From positions 62,001-126,000 of the forward strand of contig JAFXTS010000012.1 in the NCBI GenBank assembly GCA_017535665.1: a stretch of DNA of 64,000 nucleotides. Direction: 5' to 3'. The position numbers were made by a program, and so were the translations under genes. The first letter of the stretch is position 1. Each line of letters begins with the position of its first letter. Shown here piece after piece: positions 16,970-26,125 of this stretch. This DNA is from Bacteroidales bacterium. GTDB lineage: Bacteria; Bacteroidota; Bacteroidia; Bacteroidales; WCHB1-69. The notes beneath the pieces are model-generated. The model worked only from the letters and a program-made list of their open reading frames with translations, had not been told where the DNA came from and did not search any database.

Positions 16970-17926
16970 ATGATTAGCAGAAGGTATTTGAGAATCAAGG
17001 TGATGCAGGCCATCTATGCCCATCAGGCCAACCCCGATGTGGATATGTATATGGGCGAAAAGCAACTGGAAGACTCCATCCGGCAGTGCGAAGTGCTCTC
17101 CGTATATTTCTACTCCATCTTCCCTGAAATCAAACATTATATCGAAACCAAGCAGGAAGACCGCAAAAACAAGATCTTCCCCACCGAGGAAGACCTGAAC
17201 CCCAACACCCGTTTTGTGGACAACCGCGTGATCGCCCAGATGGAAGCCTCCGAGCAACTCAACCGCCGCTGGCGCGCCCTCAAAATCAACTGGGTAGAGA
17301 ATAAAGAATTGATTATCAATCTTTTCAATCAAATTGAAGCCCTGCCCGAATATCAGGCTTATATGAGCGCCCCCGACAGCAGCTATAAAGCCGACAAAGA
17401 ACTCATTCTCACTATCTTAGAAAAAATATTCGCCGAAAGCGAACTGCTCCATTGGTATTTTGAAGAGAAGTTTGTGCATTGGTTCGATGATTACAACGAC
17501 GCACTGCTGCAAGTGTATCAGGGCATCAGTTTCTGGAAAGCCTCCCAAGAGCAGGTGAAAATGTCACCGCTCTACAAAGATGAGGTAGAGGATGTGCTTT
17601 TCTTCAAAAATCTTTATAAACTCACTATCAAGAACGATGCCGAATACGAGAGCATGATTGAGGCCAACCTCAAGAACTGGGAGAGCGACCGCATCATCGA
17701 AACCGACATGATTCTGATGAAGATGGCCATCTGCGAACTGATGGAGTTCCCCAGCATCCCTACCAAAGTCACCATCAACGAATACATCGAGATTGCCCGC
17801 TCGTACGGCTCCGAAAAGAGCGGACTGTTTATCAACGGTTTGGTGGACAAAATCGCCCGCGAGTTGCGCGAGGAGGGACGGCTCAACAAACAAGGAAGAG
17901 GCCTTCTGGATCGCAGTTTGAATTAG
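16970..17926 (+). CDS. nusB: transcription antitermination factor NusB (long Bacteroidota form)
   Basis: 318 residues from MISRRYLRIKVMQAIYAH, which is the conserved N-terminus. The NusB fold is recognisable in the C-terminal half (LKNWESDRIIETDMILMKMAICEL, PTKVTINEYIEIARSYGSEKSGLFINGLVDKIA). The ~150-residue insertion before it is usual in Bacteroidota and makes the protein twice the proteobacterial length. NusB with NusE binds boxA RNA to support rRNA antitermination. It leads an operon with the DUF1573 lipoprotein, yajC and the YbbR-like gene. Confidence 0.94.
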   Translation: MISRRYLRIKVMQAIYAHQANPDVDMYMGEKQLEDSIRQCEVLSVYFYSIFPEIKHYIETKQEDRKNKIFPTEEDLNPNTRFVDNRVIAQMEASEQLNRRWRALKINWVENKELIINLFNQIEALPEYQAYMSAPDSSYKADKELILTILEKIFAESELLHWYFEEKFVHWFDDYNDALLQVYQGISFWKASQEQVKMSPLYKDEVEDVLFFKNLYKLTIKNDAEYESMIEANLKNWESDRIIETDMILMKMAICELMEFPSIPTKVTINEYIEIARSYGSEKSGLFINGLVDKIARELREEGRLNKQGRGLLDRSLN

Positions 17927-17939
17927 TAAATTATTAATA

Positions 17940-18404
17940 ATGAAAAAGATAAAGATAGTTTTAGGTGTTGTTATGCTGCTCGCAGCCACCTGCTTGTCGG
18001 GTTGCAGAGAGAGCGAGAACCCTTCAGTGGTCAACATCCCCGCTACTGCCGACACCAAGAGCGGACAGACCTCCAAGGAAGACCCCAACGGTCCGAAAAT
18101 CAAGTTCGACCACACCTCCTACGACTTCGGCACGGTGATGCAGGGCGAGAAGCTCACCCACACCTTCACCTTCACCAACACGGGCAAGTCGGTCCTGGTG
18201 ATTTCATCCACCAGCGCCTCGTGCGGCTGCACCACCTCCACCCCACCCCGCGCTCCCATCAAGCCCGGCGAGAAAGGCAAGATCGATGTCACCTTCGACT
18301 CCAAAACCAAGATGGGCGATGTGGAAAACAAGGTGCGCGTGGCCTCCAACGCCTATCCGTCGCCCGCCGTACTCACCGTTAAAGCACACGTTATCAAACA
18401 GTAA
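17940..18404 (+). CDS. DUF1573 domain lipoprotein
   Basis: 154 residues with a lipoprotein signal ending in lipobox LSGC (Cys21). The rest is a single immunoglobulin-like DUF1573 domain with the signature FDFGTV-like YDFGTVMQGEKLTHTFTF, then SASCGCTT and KPGEKGKIDVTFDS. Periplasmic-facing, function unknown. It lies 13 bases after nusB and before yajC, a conserved order in Bacteroidales. Confidence 0.9.
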   Translation: MKKIKIVLGVVMLLAATCLSGCRESENPSVVNIPATADTKSGQTSKEDPNGPKIKFDHTSYDFGTVMQGEKLTHTFTFTNTGKSVLVISSTSASCGCTTSTPPRAPIKPGEKGKIDVTFDSKTKMGDVENKVRVASNAYPSPAVLTVKAHVIKQ

Positions 18405-18435
18405 ATCTTTTTATCAACCATAAATTTTTATCATT

Positions 18436-18756
18436 ATGAATCTTCTTCTTATCTTATTGCAAGCACAAGGCCAAAAACCGACAGGCCCCATGTCATGGCT
18501 TCCCACCGTCGGTATGATTGTGCTGCTCATCGTCATTTTCTACTTTTTCATGATTCGTCCGCAGAAAAAGCAGCGTGAAAAACTGCAGGCTGCCCGCGAC
18601 GCCCTCACCAAAGGCGACAAAGTGGTGACCGCCGGTGGTATTCACGGCAAGATTGTGGAAATCCGCGACCAGACCTTCGTCATCGCCGTGGAAGACAACA
18701 CCCATATCGAAGTGGAGAAGTCGGCCATCACCTTCAACGAGGCCGCCCTTAAATAG
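18436..18756 (+). CDS. yajC: preprotein translocase subunit YajC
   Basis: 106 residues: one transmembrane helix (TVGMIVLLIVIFYFFMIRPQKKQ) with the diagnostic FMIRPQKK, then a cytosolic domain containing LTKGDKVVTAGGIHGKI and FVIAVEDNTHIEVEKSAI. YajC associates with SecDF in the Sec translocon. It sits in the nusB operon. Confidence 0.96.
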   Translation: MNLLLILLQAQGQKPTGPMSWLPTVGMIVLLIVIFYFFMIRPQKKQREKLQAARDALTKGDKVVTAGGIHGKIVEIRDQTFVIAVEDNTHIEVEKSAITFNEAALK

Positions 18757-18762
18757 TGTGCG

Positions 18763-19221
18763 ATGAAAACCGCTGAACAGATCCGACAAGAAATCACCAA
18801 CGAGCAGGGGCATCTGAAGATGCCCCCGCTGGCTTTCATTCTCTGTTTGGCCATCAGCGCGATGCTGTGGGTCTTCGTGACCCTCTCGCGCGAATACACC
18901 GTCACGTACGATTACAAGGTGAACTGCATCGAACTGCCGGCCGGCAAAAACAAGGCCAACGTCTCCACTGGCGACGCCAGCACCGACCTGCGCCTCACTT
19001 TCAAGGCCAAGGGGTTCGCCCTGCTCAACCCCGCCTTCCGCGAGTCGAACCGCACCATCGACCTGTCGGTCGAACAACTGGTGAAACACAAGGGCGAGAA
19101 ACTGAACAGTTACCAGTTCACCCAGACAGAACTCACCGACTACCTGAAAGAGTCGGGTACCTTCGGCGAGGAGTTCGTGAAGGTGGAATCCCCCTCCATG
19201 ACGGTTTATCTCTCCAAATAG
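18763..19221 (+). CDS. YbbR-like domain protein
   Basis: 152 residues. One N-terminal transmembrane helix (LAFILCLAISAMLWVFVTLS) is followed by a single YbbR-like beta domain (YTVTYDYKVNCIELPAG, KAKGFALLNPAF). It starts 6 bases after yajC and ends the operon at a bidirectional terminator. In many Bacteroidales coaE follows at this place; here it is absent and tyrS converges instead. Confidence 0.82.
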   Translation: MKTAEQIRQEITNEQGHLKMPPLAFILCLAISAMLWVFVTLSREYTVTYDYKVNCIELPAGKNKANVSTGDASTDLRLTFKAKGFALLNPAFRESNRTIDLSVEQLVKHKGEKLNSYQFTQTELTDYLKESGTFGEEFVKVESPSMTVYLSK

Positions 19222-19254
19222 AGGAGGGAAAATCTGTAATGACAATATTATAAT

Positions 19255-19285
19255 AAAGGGCGACCATTTGGCCGCCCTTTGTTTT
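19255..19285. terminator. bidirectional terminator between the nusB operon and tyrS
   Basis: The arms AAAGGGCG and CGCCCTTT, extended inward by CC and GG around ATTT with one A-C mismatch, are followed by TTTGTTTT on the plus strand and by TTATTATA on the minus strand. Confidence 0.85.
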
Positions 19286-20573
19286 ATGCCTCTACCTTCA
19301 CAATGTGGTAGTTTTTCTTGCCTTTCTGTAAGAGGATGTACTTGCCATTGATAAGGCATCCGGCGTCGGCCACAAACTGGTCGTTGACTTTGTTCTTATT
19401 GACCGAGATACCGTTGCCTTTCAGCTCGCGGCGGGCTTCACCCTTGCTGGCGAGCATCTGCGTGTGGTCGGTGAGCAGGTCCACAATGCTGATGCCGGCG
19501 TTGAGGGCATCACGCGACAGGGTGGTCTGCGGCACGCCGTCGAAGATAGAGAGGAACATCTCTTCCGGCAGGGCCGACAGGCTTTCGGCAGTGCCCTTGC
19601 CGAACAGGATCTCCGATGCGCTTACCGAAGCATTATAGTCGGCTTCGGAATGCACGCGAATGGTAAGGTCTTTCGCCAAGGCCTTCTGCAGCACGCGGAG
19701 GTGCGGTGCGGCCTCGTGTTCCTTCTCCATCGCCTCAATCTCCTCTTTGCTGAAGAGGGTGAAGATGCGGATATATTTCTTGCTGTCCTCGTCGCTGCAG
19801 TTGAGCCAGAACTGGTAAAAGTCGTACGGGGAGGTCTTGGCGGGATCGAGCCAAATGTTGCCCTTCTCGGTCTTGCCGAACTTGCCGCCGTCGGCCTTGG
19901 TGATGAGCGGACAGGTGAGGGCGAAGGCCTCGCCGTTGGTCTTGCGGCGAATCAGCTCGGTGCCGGTGGTAATGTTGCCCCACTGGTCGGAGCCGCCCAT
20001 CTGCAACTTGCAGTTGTAATTCTGGTTCAGGTACATAAAGTCGTAGCCCTGCACCAGCTGGTACGAAAACTCGGTGAACGACATGCCGTCGCCTTCGCCG
20101 TTGAAACGCTTCTTCACCGAATCTTTCGCCATCATATAGTTGACGGTGATATGCTTGCCGATGTCGCGGATGAACTCGAGGAACGAGAATTTGCTCATCC
20201 AGTCGTAGTTGTTGACGAGGATGGCGGCGTTGGCCTCTTTGCCATCGAAGTTGAGGAATTTCGACAGCTGTTTTTTGATGCACTCCTGGTTGTGGCGGAG
20301 GGTGGCTTCATCGAGCAGGTTGCGTTCCTGCGACTTGCCCGACGGGTCGCCGATCATGCCGGTGGCGCCACCAAGCAGCACGATGGGACGGTGACCGCAC
20401 TCCTGCAAGTGCTTCAGCATCATCACGCCCACGAGGTGACCGATATGCAACGAGTCGGCCGTCGGGTCAATGCCCACATACGCGGTGGTCATCTCCTTGT
20501 TGAGTTGCTCCTCCGTGCCGGGCATCATGTCGTGAATCATGCCTCTCCATTTCAATTCTTCAATGAAATTCAT
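19284..20573 (-). CDS. tyrS: tyrosyl-tRNA synthetase
   Basis: 429 residues, normal length for the TyrRS1 type. The class I signatures are HIGH (in [10 protein letters not shown], near residue 40) and the KMSKS equivalent KFGKTEKG near 230. Tyr-binding blocks [12 protein letters not shown] and GGSDQWGNI are intact. The C-terminal S4-like RNA-binding domain ends in [10 protein letters not shown]. It charges tRNA-Tyr in the cytosol. Monocistronic, convergent with the nusB operon and downstream of the HU terminator. Confidence 0.98.
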   Translation of the reverse strand: MNFIEELKWRGMIHDMMPGTEEQLNKEMTTAYVGIDPTADSLHIGHLVGVMMLKHLQECGHRPIVLLGGATGMIGDPSGKSQERNLLDEATLRHNQECIKKQLSKFLNFDGKEANAAILVNNYDWMSKFSFLEFIRDIGKHITVNYMMAKDSVKKRFNGEGDGMSFTEFSYQLVQGYDFMYLNQNYNCKLQMGGSDQWGNITTGTELIRRKTNGEAFALTCPLITKADGGKFGKTEKGNIWLDPAKTSPYDFYQFWLNCSDEDSKKYIRIFTLFSKEEIEAMEKEHEAAPHLRVLQKALAKDLTIRVHSEADYNASVSASEILFGKGTAESLSALPEEMFLSIFDGVPQTTLSRDALNAGISIVDLLTDHTQMLASKGEARRELKGNGISVNKNKVNDQFVADAGCLINGKYILLQKGKKNYHIVKVEA

Positions 20574-20594
20574 AAGTCTGTGAGTTTAAAGGTG

Positions 20595-20624
20595 AGAAAA
20601 AAAAGCCCCATTTTCATGGGGCTT
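20595..20624 (-). terminator. intrinsic terminator of the HU gene
   Basis: A perfect 9-bp stem, AAGCCCCAT/ATGGGGCTT, with TTTC loop is followed on the minus strand by eight T. Confidence 0.88.
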
Positions 20625-20647
20625 GAACTTGTGTGAATGAAATCCGC

Positions 20648-20911
20648 TTAGCGGCCCATTTCAGCACCGGCTTTGAATTTCACAACCTTCTTTGCGGGAA
20701 TGGTCATGGTAGCACCGGTTTTGGGGTTACGACCCTGTCTTGCACCGCGTTCGGAAACGGAGAAAGTACCGAAACCAACGAGGGAAACTTTACCGCCGTC
20801 TTTCAGGGTTTCTGAAGTGGTAGCCATGAAAGCTTCGAGGGCGTTCTTGGCATCAGCTTTTTTCAGGCCAGCTTTTGCAGCGATGGCATCAATCAATTCG
20901 CTCTTGTTCAT
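20648..20911 (-). CDS. HU family DNA-binding protein
   Basis: 87 residues, standard length. The histone-like fold is evident: [22 protein letters not shown], the DNA-contacting arm [19 protein letters not shown] and the closing KKVVKFKAG. It bends DNA and organises the nucleoid. Single gene with its own promoter and terminator. Confidence 0.97.
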   Translation of the reverse strand: MNKSELIDAIAAKAGLKKADAKNALEAFMATTSETLKDGGKVSLVGFGTFSVSERGARQGRNPKTGATMTIPAKKVVKFKAGAEMGR

Positions 20912-20952
20912 TTGATAAAATTTAAATGGTTAATATATTAACTTTTACAGCG

Positions 20953-20960
20953 CAAATATA
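20953..20960 (-). promoter_or_regulatory. -7 promoter box for the HU gene
   Basis: TATATTTG on the minus strand, 42 bases before the ATG. Confidence 0.5.
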
Positions 20961-21055
20961 AGAGTATTTTTCATACTTCCGCATTTTTTCCTCAATTTTT
21001 ATAAAAAAAATATAAATGAGAAAAATGGGATTTTATAAATAATTAATAATCAGAT

Positions 21056-22003
21056 TTATACGAAAATCAATTCGTAGTTTTCGGGATGGAATCCTCTTAA
21101 AAAATCGGTAATTTTCAGCCTCGATTTGCCTTGAAATTGGATGGTTTTTGCTGAAATTTTGCCATCTTTAGCATAAATTTGGAAAGAATTGGGTTGTTCT
21201 ATCTCAATTGTACCCGTTTGTTTTACAGAGTTTAAGGGGATGATTTCAGCCTCGTAAATCTTCACCAGCTCCACCTCGCCTTTCTTGTTGGTGATGCGGG
21301 TGCACGCCCCCGGGAAGGGCGAAAGTCCACGAATTTTGTTGAAAATGTCGCGGGCGGGCATATTCCAGTCGATAAAGGTGTCCTCCTTGAAAATCTTGGG
21401 GGCGGGTTTGAGGTCGGCGGTCTCTTCCTGCCGGCGCGTTTGAACCTCTCCGCGTTCGATGAGGTCGAGGGTATGCACCGCCAGCTCGGCACCGCACCGC
21501 ATCAGCCGGTCGTACAACTCACCAGTGGTCTCATTAGGACCGATCTCCACTTCTGTGGTGTCGATGATGTCGCCCGTGTCAATCTGGTGGTTGAGGAAAA
21601 AGGAGGTAACCCCGGTGCGCGTCTCGCCGTTCATGACCGCCCAGTGGATGGGGGCGGCACCGCGGTAGTTGGGCAGCAGCGAGGCATGGATGTTGAACGT
21701 GCCAAACGGGGGCATGGCATACACCACTTCCGGCAGCATGCGGAAGGCCACCACCACGAAGATGTCGGCATTCAACGCCCGCAGTTGGGCGAGGAAGTTC
21801 TCGTCGCGCAGTTTCTCGGGCTGCAGCACCGGCAGCTGGTGCGCGAGGGCATACTCCTTCACCTCCGAAGCCTTCAGCTTGAGGCCGCGTCCAGCGGGCT
21901 TGTCGGGAGCCGTCACCACCGCCAGCACCTCATGGTGCGACTGGTGGATGGCCTCCAAGGCACCCACCGCAAATTCGGGAGTCCCCATGAAAACTACTCT
22001 CAT
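21056..22003 (-). CDS. fmt: methionyl-tRNA formyltransferase
   Basis: 315 residues. The N-terminal formyltransferase fold starts MRVVFMGTPEFAV, with the folate-site motif FNIHASLLPNYRGAAPIHWA and the catalytic Asp region HQIDTGDII. The C-terminal OB-like domain includes IRGLSPFPGA. It formylates Met-tRNAi for initiation. It is the third gene of the TPR-ribH-fmt unit, one base after the ribH stop. The last ~80 residues are AT-richer in codon use than the rest. Confidence 0.97.
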   Translation of the reverse strand: MRVVFMGTPEFAVGALEAIHQSHHEVLAVVTAPDKPAGRGLKLKASEVKEYALAHQLPVLQPEKLRDENFLAQLRALNADIFVVVAFRMLPEVVYAMPPFGTFNIHASLLPNYRGAAPIHWAVMNGETRTGVTSFFLNHQIDTGDIIDTTEVEIGPNETTGELYDRLMRCGAELAVHTLDLIERGEVQTRRQEETADLKPAPKIFKEDTFIDWNMPARDIFNKIRGLSPFPGACTRITNKKGEVELVKIYEAEIIPLNSVKQTGTIEIEQPNSFQIYAKDGKISAKTIQFQGKSRLKITDFLRGFHPENYELIFV

Positions 22004-22004
22004 A

Positions 22005-22502
22005 TTATTTCTTGCTATACATCATTTTATGGGTATGGAGCATCTGCAGACACGATGCTGCGGCCTCCACGCCCTTGTTACCATGTTGGCCACCCGAACG
22101 GTCGGCGGCCTGCTCGGCGGTGTTGCAAGTCAGCACGCCGAAGATGACCGGCACGGTGTATTCGATGCCCACCTTAGCGATGCCGTTGGCCACCGCCTGC
22201 GCGATGAACTCGAAGTGGCGGGTCTCGCCCTGGATGATGCAGCCGAGACAGATGACAGCATCAACATCCTCGTTGGCATCGAGCAGCATGGCGGCTGCGC
22301 TGGGAAGTTCGAAGCTGCCCGGCACCTCGAAATCGAGGATGTTCTGGCGGGCCACACCGGCCTCCAACAACGTCTGCATGGCACCCTCTTTCAACGCGCC
22401 CGTAACCTGTTCGTTCCACCTACTAACAATAATGCCAATTTTGAAATTGGCATTATTGGTTTTGGGAACGGAAATATCTGAAAGATTTTTTTTCTTATCC
22501 AT
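22005..22502 (-). CDS. ribH: 6,7-dimethyl-8-ribityllumazine synthase
   Basis: 165 residues. The motifs IVSRWNEQVTGAL, DFEVPGSFELP, CLGCIIQGETRHFEFI and PVIFGVLTCNTAEQAADR define the riboflavin synthase beta chain, including the catalytic His in RHFE. It condenses a pyrimidinedione with dihydroxybutanone phosphate in riboflavin synthesis. Its ATG overlaps the TPR gene stop codon (TAATG), implying coupling. Other rib genes are not in the window. Confidence 0.97.
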   Translation of the reverse strand: MDKKKNLSDISVPKTNNANFKIGIIVSRWNEQVTGALKEGAMQTLLEAGVARQNILDFEVPGSFELPSAAAMLLDANEDVDAVICLGCIIQGETRHFEFIAQAVANGIAKVGIEYTVPVIFGVLTCNTAEQAADRSGGQHGNKGVEAAASCLQMLHTHKMMYSKK

Positions 22503-23278
22503 TATTTTCCGGCTTTGATTTTAGCGCGTTCATAATATTTGGCAACGCCCATCTGGTTGTATCTTTCGGGATACTCATTCTGAATCTCCGCATAGTTCTT
22601 GAAAGCGCCGTCCCAGTCACCCTCACGCTCGCAGAGCATGCCGAGTTTCCAGAGAGCGATCGGAGCCACGAAGTCGGTCTCGCCCTTGGCGGCCTTCTCG
22701 AAATACTTCTTGGCATTGTCCACATCGTCCTGATCGTCGTACAGGTCGCCAATCAGCATCTGGGCTTCGTACCAGAGGTAGTTGTCACGTTTTTTCATTT
22801 TCAGCAAGGTCTCCAGAGCCTCATCTTCCTGACCGAGGTTGAGGTAGCAAAGGGCTGCATAATATTTCAGGCTGAATTTGGCAGCGCGGGCGGTCTTGAT
22901 GCCGGGATGGTCGTAGCTCTCCATCACAGAGAGGAAGCCTTCGTTTTCGTCATCACCTTCCAAAGCGGCTTTCAGCGTGGCGGTGTCGGTGCTGAGAGTG
23001 GAGTTCTGCACAACCTGCGCGATGCTGGGCTGCGCATTCTGTGAAGCGTCATTGTTCCATTTCGGAGCCAACCACTGGTAATAAACAATGGCCAACAGAA
23101 TCACAATGATCACTGCAAAGAAAACGATATCGATGATTTTCTTGTTCTTCGCATACCAAGCAGCCAACTTGCCTTTTTCGCCCTGAACAGAGCCTAATTT
23201 GTCAGCAGTGGTCTGTTTTTTTGCATTTTCTTTTTCCACGTTCTCTTTCAAATCGCCTAATTTTTCGGTATTTGCCAT
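22502..23278 (-). CDS. membrane-anchored TPR protein (YfgM-like)
   Basis: 258 residues. A charged cytosolic N-terminus of about 50 residues precedes one transmembrane helix (IIDIVFFAVIIVILLAIVYY). A periplasmic domain with three or four TPR units follows (AKFSLKYYAALCYLNLGQEDEAL, WYEAQMLIGDLYDD, APIALWKLGMLCEREGDWDGA). The architecture resembles YfgM, the SecYEG-associated chaperone accessory; that function is inferred. First gene of the ribH-fmt unit. Confidence 0.85.
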   Translation of the reverse strand: MANTEKLGDLKENVEKENAKKQTTADKLGSVQGEKGKLAAWYAKNKKIIDIVFFAVIIVILLAIVYYQWLAPKWNNDASQNAQPSIAQVVQNSTLSTDTATLKAALEGDDENEGFLSVMESYDHPGIKTARAAKFSLKYYAALCYLNLGQEDEALETLLKMKKRDNYLWYEAQMLIGDLYDDQDDVDNAKKYFEKAAKGETDFVAPIALWKLGMLCEREGDWDGAFKNYAEIQNEYPERYNQMGVAKYYERAKIKAGK

Positions 23279-23306
23279 TTTTACTATATTTATAATTTTA
23301 AGGCTG

Positions 23307-23314
23307 CAAATTTA
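23307..23314 (-). promoter_or_regulatory. -7 promoter box for the TPR-ribH-fmt operon
   Basis: TAAATTTG on the minus strand, 29 bases before the TPR gene ATG. Confidence 0.5.
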
Positions 23315-23364
23315 CAAGTTTTTTTTCATTGTATAACACCCTAATCAAAATAATTGAAAAAAAT

Positions 23365-23390
23365 AAAGACCTGCGTTTCGGCAGGTCTTT
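23365..23390 (-). terminator. intrinsic terminator after tRNA-Gln
   Basis: A perfect 10-bp stem AAAGACCTGC/GCAGGTCTTT with a six-base loop directly abuts the encoded CCA end of the tRNA and is followed on the minus strand by ATTTTTTTC. Confidence 0.88.
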
Positions 23391-23464
23391 TGGTTGGGCG
23401 TGAAGGACTCGAACCTTCAATGACAGGACCAGAATCTGTAGTGTTGCCATTACACCAACGCCCA
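23391..23464 (-). tRNA. tRNA-Gln (anticodon CTG)
   Basis: A 74-nt cloverleaf including an encoded 3' CCA. The acceptor stem TGGGCGT pairs with ACGCCCA, discriminator A. The D arm contains GTAATGGCAACAC, the anticodon loop TTCTGGT has CTG at its centre, and the T arm GAAGGTTCGAGTCCTTC is perfect. The A-C mismatch closing the anticodon stem resembles that of other Bacteroidales tRNA-Gln. It decodes CAG. The start of the gene lies about 190 bases from the divergent bifunctional nuclease gene. Confidence 0.93.
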
Positions 23465-23631
23465 ATAGTTGGTCAAATCAACAGACTGCAAAAATACATC
23501 TTTTTTAAATGTTATTCATATTTTTTGAAAAATTATTTTAATTGATTATTTATCAATAATTTATAATAAAATATCACCCCTTAATTAGGGACTTTATGAA
23601 AGATTATTTTTCAAATTAGAATTAAAAATCG

Positions 23632-23639
23632 TACTTTTG
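23632..23639 (+). promoter_or_regulatory. -7 promoter box for the bifunctional nuclease gene
   Basis: TACTTTTG followed by CGCCC, 20 bases before the ATG, in otherwise AT-rich intergenic DNA (23465-23631) where nothing else is seen. Confidence 0.6.
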
Positions 23640-23659
23640 CGCCCACAAAAACCGCAAAA

Positions 23660-24304
23660 ATGGATATTGAAGTCGAGATTGCCAACCAAGATTTTACCGA
23701 TCCGATTGGGGAGGCTTACAATTTGGTTTTAAAGGAGAAGAATGGCGAAAGGTTCGTTCCGGTGGTCATCGGGCGCAATGAAGCCACCTGTATCCTCATG
23801 GAGTTGAATCAGATTGCCATCCCTCGGCCCATGCCTTACGATTTGATAATGAGCCTTTTGCAGCAATTTAATGCGGAAGTGACTGGCGTACGGGTACATC
23901 ATCTGAAAAAAGGCATTTTTTATGTGCATATCCTGATCACGAATGCCGAGGGGAATTGGGCTTTAGAATCGCGGATTTCCGATGCGGTGGTGATCGCCCT
24001 CAAAGCCGGCGTGCCGATCTGTTTTGCGGAGGAGGTTTTTGAGGCCGCCTGTTACACCAAGAGCGGGAAGTTCAAGGGCAAAAGGGTGAAAAAACCTTCG
24101 GAACTCTGGGACGACTTGCGCCGCGACGACGAGGGCGAGGTGGACAGTTTCAAACTGGACGATGGCGGCAGCGTGCCCTTCGACCTCACCCAAGCCACCA
24201 CCCAACAGTTGAAACAGCTGCTGCACCAAGCAGAAGAAAACGAGAATTTTGAGTTGGCAGCCGAAGTGGATGAAGAACTTAAACGCAGAGAAGATGGAGA
24301 ATAA
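23660..24304 (+). CDS. bifunctional nuclease family protein (DUF151) with UvrB/UvrC motif
   Basis: 214 residues. The N-terminal DUF151 domain shows VVIGRNEATCILMEL, RPMPYDLIMSLL, ESRISDAVVIALKAGVPI. The last ~35 residues (QLKQLLHQAEENENFELAAEVDEELKRR, quoted in part) form a UVR motif helix hairpin. Plant and thermophile members have DNase/RNase activity; the role in Bacteroidota is not established. It overlaps the RseC gene by 11 bases. Confidence 0.86.
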   Translation: MDIEVEIANQDFTDPIGEAYNLVLKEKNGERFVPVVIGRNEATCILMELNQIAIPRPMPYDLIMSLLQQFNAEVTGVRVHHLKKGIFYVHILITNAEGNWALESRISDAVVIALKAGVPICFAEEVFEAACYTKSGKFKGKRVKKPSELWDDLRRDDEGEVDSFKLDDGGSVPFDLTQATTQQLKQLLHQAEENENFELAAEVDEELKRREDGE

Positions 24305-24719
24305 TGTCAAACACGAAGGTATTGTTCAATCTATTGAAGGATTGAATGTTACGGTAAAAATGACAGTCAATTCAGCCTGCTCGGGTTGTCATGCCAAAAG
24401 CATCTGTGGGGCAGCCGACAGTCGCGACAAGGTGGTGGTGGCGCAGAATGTAAACGGCGCCGACCTCGCCGTCGGCGACACCGTAACCGTGGAAATGCGC
24501 CAAACACTCGCCATGAAAGCGGTGGTGATCTGCTACTTACTGCCCTTCATCATCCTCTTCGCCTCCTTCTGCCTGATGTATATGGTAAGTTCTATCGAGT
24601 GGCTGAATGTGCTGGTGGCCCTGTCGCTCACGGCACTGTACTATATTATTTTATGGTTTTTCCGCAAAAAAATCGAAAAGAAGGTCACTTTCGTGGTGAC
24701 CCCATCCCCCCAGATCTAA
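24294..24719 (+). CDS. RseC/MucC family protein (SoxR-reducing-system-like)
   Basis: 141 residues from MENNVKHEGIVQSIEG; this ATG overlaps the end of the preceding gene. An N-terminal cytosolic domain with a CSGCHAKSICG four-Cys cluster motif precedes two transmembrane helices (VVICYLLPFIILFASFC and LNVLVALSLTALYYIILWF). Family members occur with Rnf complexes or sigma-E regulons, but no rnf genes follow here. Function by homology only. Confidence 0.85.
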   Translation: MENNVKHEGIVQSIEGLNVTVKMTVNSACSGCHAKSICGAADSRDKVVVAQNVNGADLAVGDTVTVEMRQTLAMKAVVICYLLPFIILFASFCLMYMVSSIEWLNVLVALSLTALYYIILWFFRKKIEKKVTFVVTPSPQI

Positions 24720-24722
24720 CCC

Positions 24723-25964
24723 ATGCCTATACCTTTTAAAAGACACACGTTTCCGAATGGGTTGAGACTTCTTGTACACGAAGACTTCACCTCCCAACTT
24801 GCCGCGTGCAACGTGCTGTACCGTGTCGGCTCACGCGATGAGGATCCGCAGCAGACCGGCCTCGCCCACCTGATGGAGCATTTCATGTTCTGCGGTTCGA
24901 AGCACATCCCCAACTACGACAACCCGTTGCAGAAGGTGGGCGGCATCAACAATGCCTACACCTCGCAGGATCACACGCAGTATTATTTGACCCTCCCAGC
25001 CGACAATCTTGAAACCGCCCTGTGGCTCGAGTCGGACCGAATGCTGGAACTCGCCTTCGACCCTATCGGCCTCGACACGCAGAAACAGGTGGTGATTGAA
25101 GAGTTCAAGGAGGTGTCGCTCAACCGTCCCTTCGGCGACCTGTGGAGCGATTTCAGCAATTTTGTTTATCGCAAATATCCCTACAAATGGATGCCCATTG
25201 GGAAGAAAATCTCTCACATTGAATCGGTTACCATGGATATTGTACGCGATTTCTATCGCCGGTACTATCAGCCCGCCAATGCAATTTTGGTGGTGGGAGG
25301 GCCTGTTCGTTTCGAGGAGGTAGTGCCTTTGGTGGAAAAGTGGTTCGGAAGCATTCCGTCGCACGAAGCCCCGCGCAAAGATTTCCCCCGTGAGCCGCAG
25401 CAGCGGGCCGGTCGCACCCGCACCGTGCATCGCAATGCCCCCTACCCTATGCTGCTGAAAGGCTGGAAGATGCCGCCACGTCTGCATCCCGACTTCTGCG
25501 CCTTCGACCTGCTTTCCGACCTGCTCGGCAACGCCCAGTCGTCGTACCTCTACCGCGAACTGGTGACCGGCAAGGGACTGTTCACCGACATCTCCGTGAC
25601 CGTGTCGGGCACCGACGGCCCCGGCATCCTCGCCCTTGTGGCGCGCCCCACCGATGGAGTGGACATCCACGAGGCCAATCGTCAGCTCGAAGAGTTGCTA
25701 TACAACAACTTCCAGTTCGGTCCCGACTTCGAGCATAACTTACAGAAGGTGAAGAACAAAAACGAATCCACCCTGCTCAACAACGAAATCAAACTCGAAA
25801 GCCGCACCTCCATCTTAGCAGTGGAAGAGTCTATCAGCCGTGTGGAGGATTTCCAGGAGGACATTCAAAAGTACCGGAATGTAACAGAAGAGCAGATTCT
25901 CAGGATTTTCCATCAAACGGTCAACCCGCAGTGCGACAACACCTACTTCTATCTCTGCAAGTAG
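24723..25964 (+). CDS. M16 family zinc metallopeptidase
   Basis: 413 residues, comprising one M16 pair of half-domains. The zinc motif HLMEH (His49, Glu52, His53) and the third ligand in VVIEEFKEV (Glu126/127) are intact, so it is the catalytic member. Substrate-binding block RYYQPANAILVVGG is present. There is no signal peptide, so probably cytosolic or periplasmic-adjacent by unknown means. It follows RseC by 3 bases. The 161 bases after it to the rhuM end show no gene. Confidence 0.92.
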   Translation: MPIPFKRHTFPNGLRLLVHEDFTSQLAACNVLYRVGSRDEDPQQTGLAHLMEHFMFCGSKHIPNYDNPLQKVGGINNAYTSQDHTQYYLTLPADNLETALWLESDRMLELAFDPIGLDTQKQVVIEEFKEVSLNRPFGDLWSDFSNFVYRKYPYKWMPIGKKISHIESVTMDIVRDFYRRYYQPANAILVVGGPVRFEEVVPLVEKWFGSIPSHEAPRKDFPREPQQRAGRTRTVHRNAPYPMLLKGWKMPPRLHPDFCAFDLLSDLLGNAQSSYLYRELVTGKGLFTDISVTVSGTDGPGILALVARPTDGVDIHEANRQLEELLYNNFQFGPDFEHNLQKVKNKNESTLLNNEIKLESRTSILAVEESISRVEDFQEDIQKYRNVTEEQILRIFHQTVNPQCDNTYFYLCK

Positions 25965-26125
25965 GTGACGGTTTCTATCCTAATCGTTTCTGAAAACTAG
26001 TTTTATCTGTTATCCAACCGCATCACCTTTCTGGCCGATGGGCGAGATCTGCGGAAGAATACACGATTCCCGGTTACTCTTTCTTTTCGGAATTGCGCCA
26101 TTTAATGGATTCGTTTCGTTGTTCA

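Noticed and set aside
23354..23545. Plus-strand frame of 63 codons
   Set aside because: It is tRNA-Gln and its terminator read through on the opposite strand.
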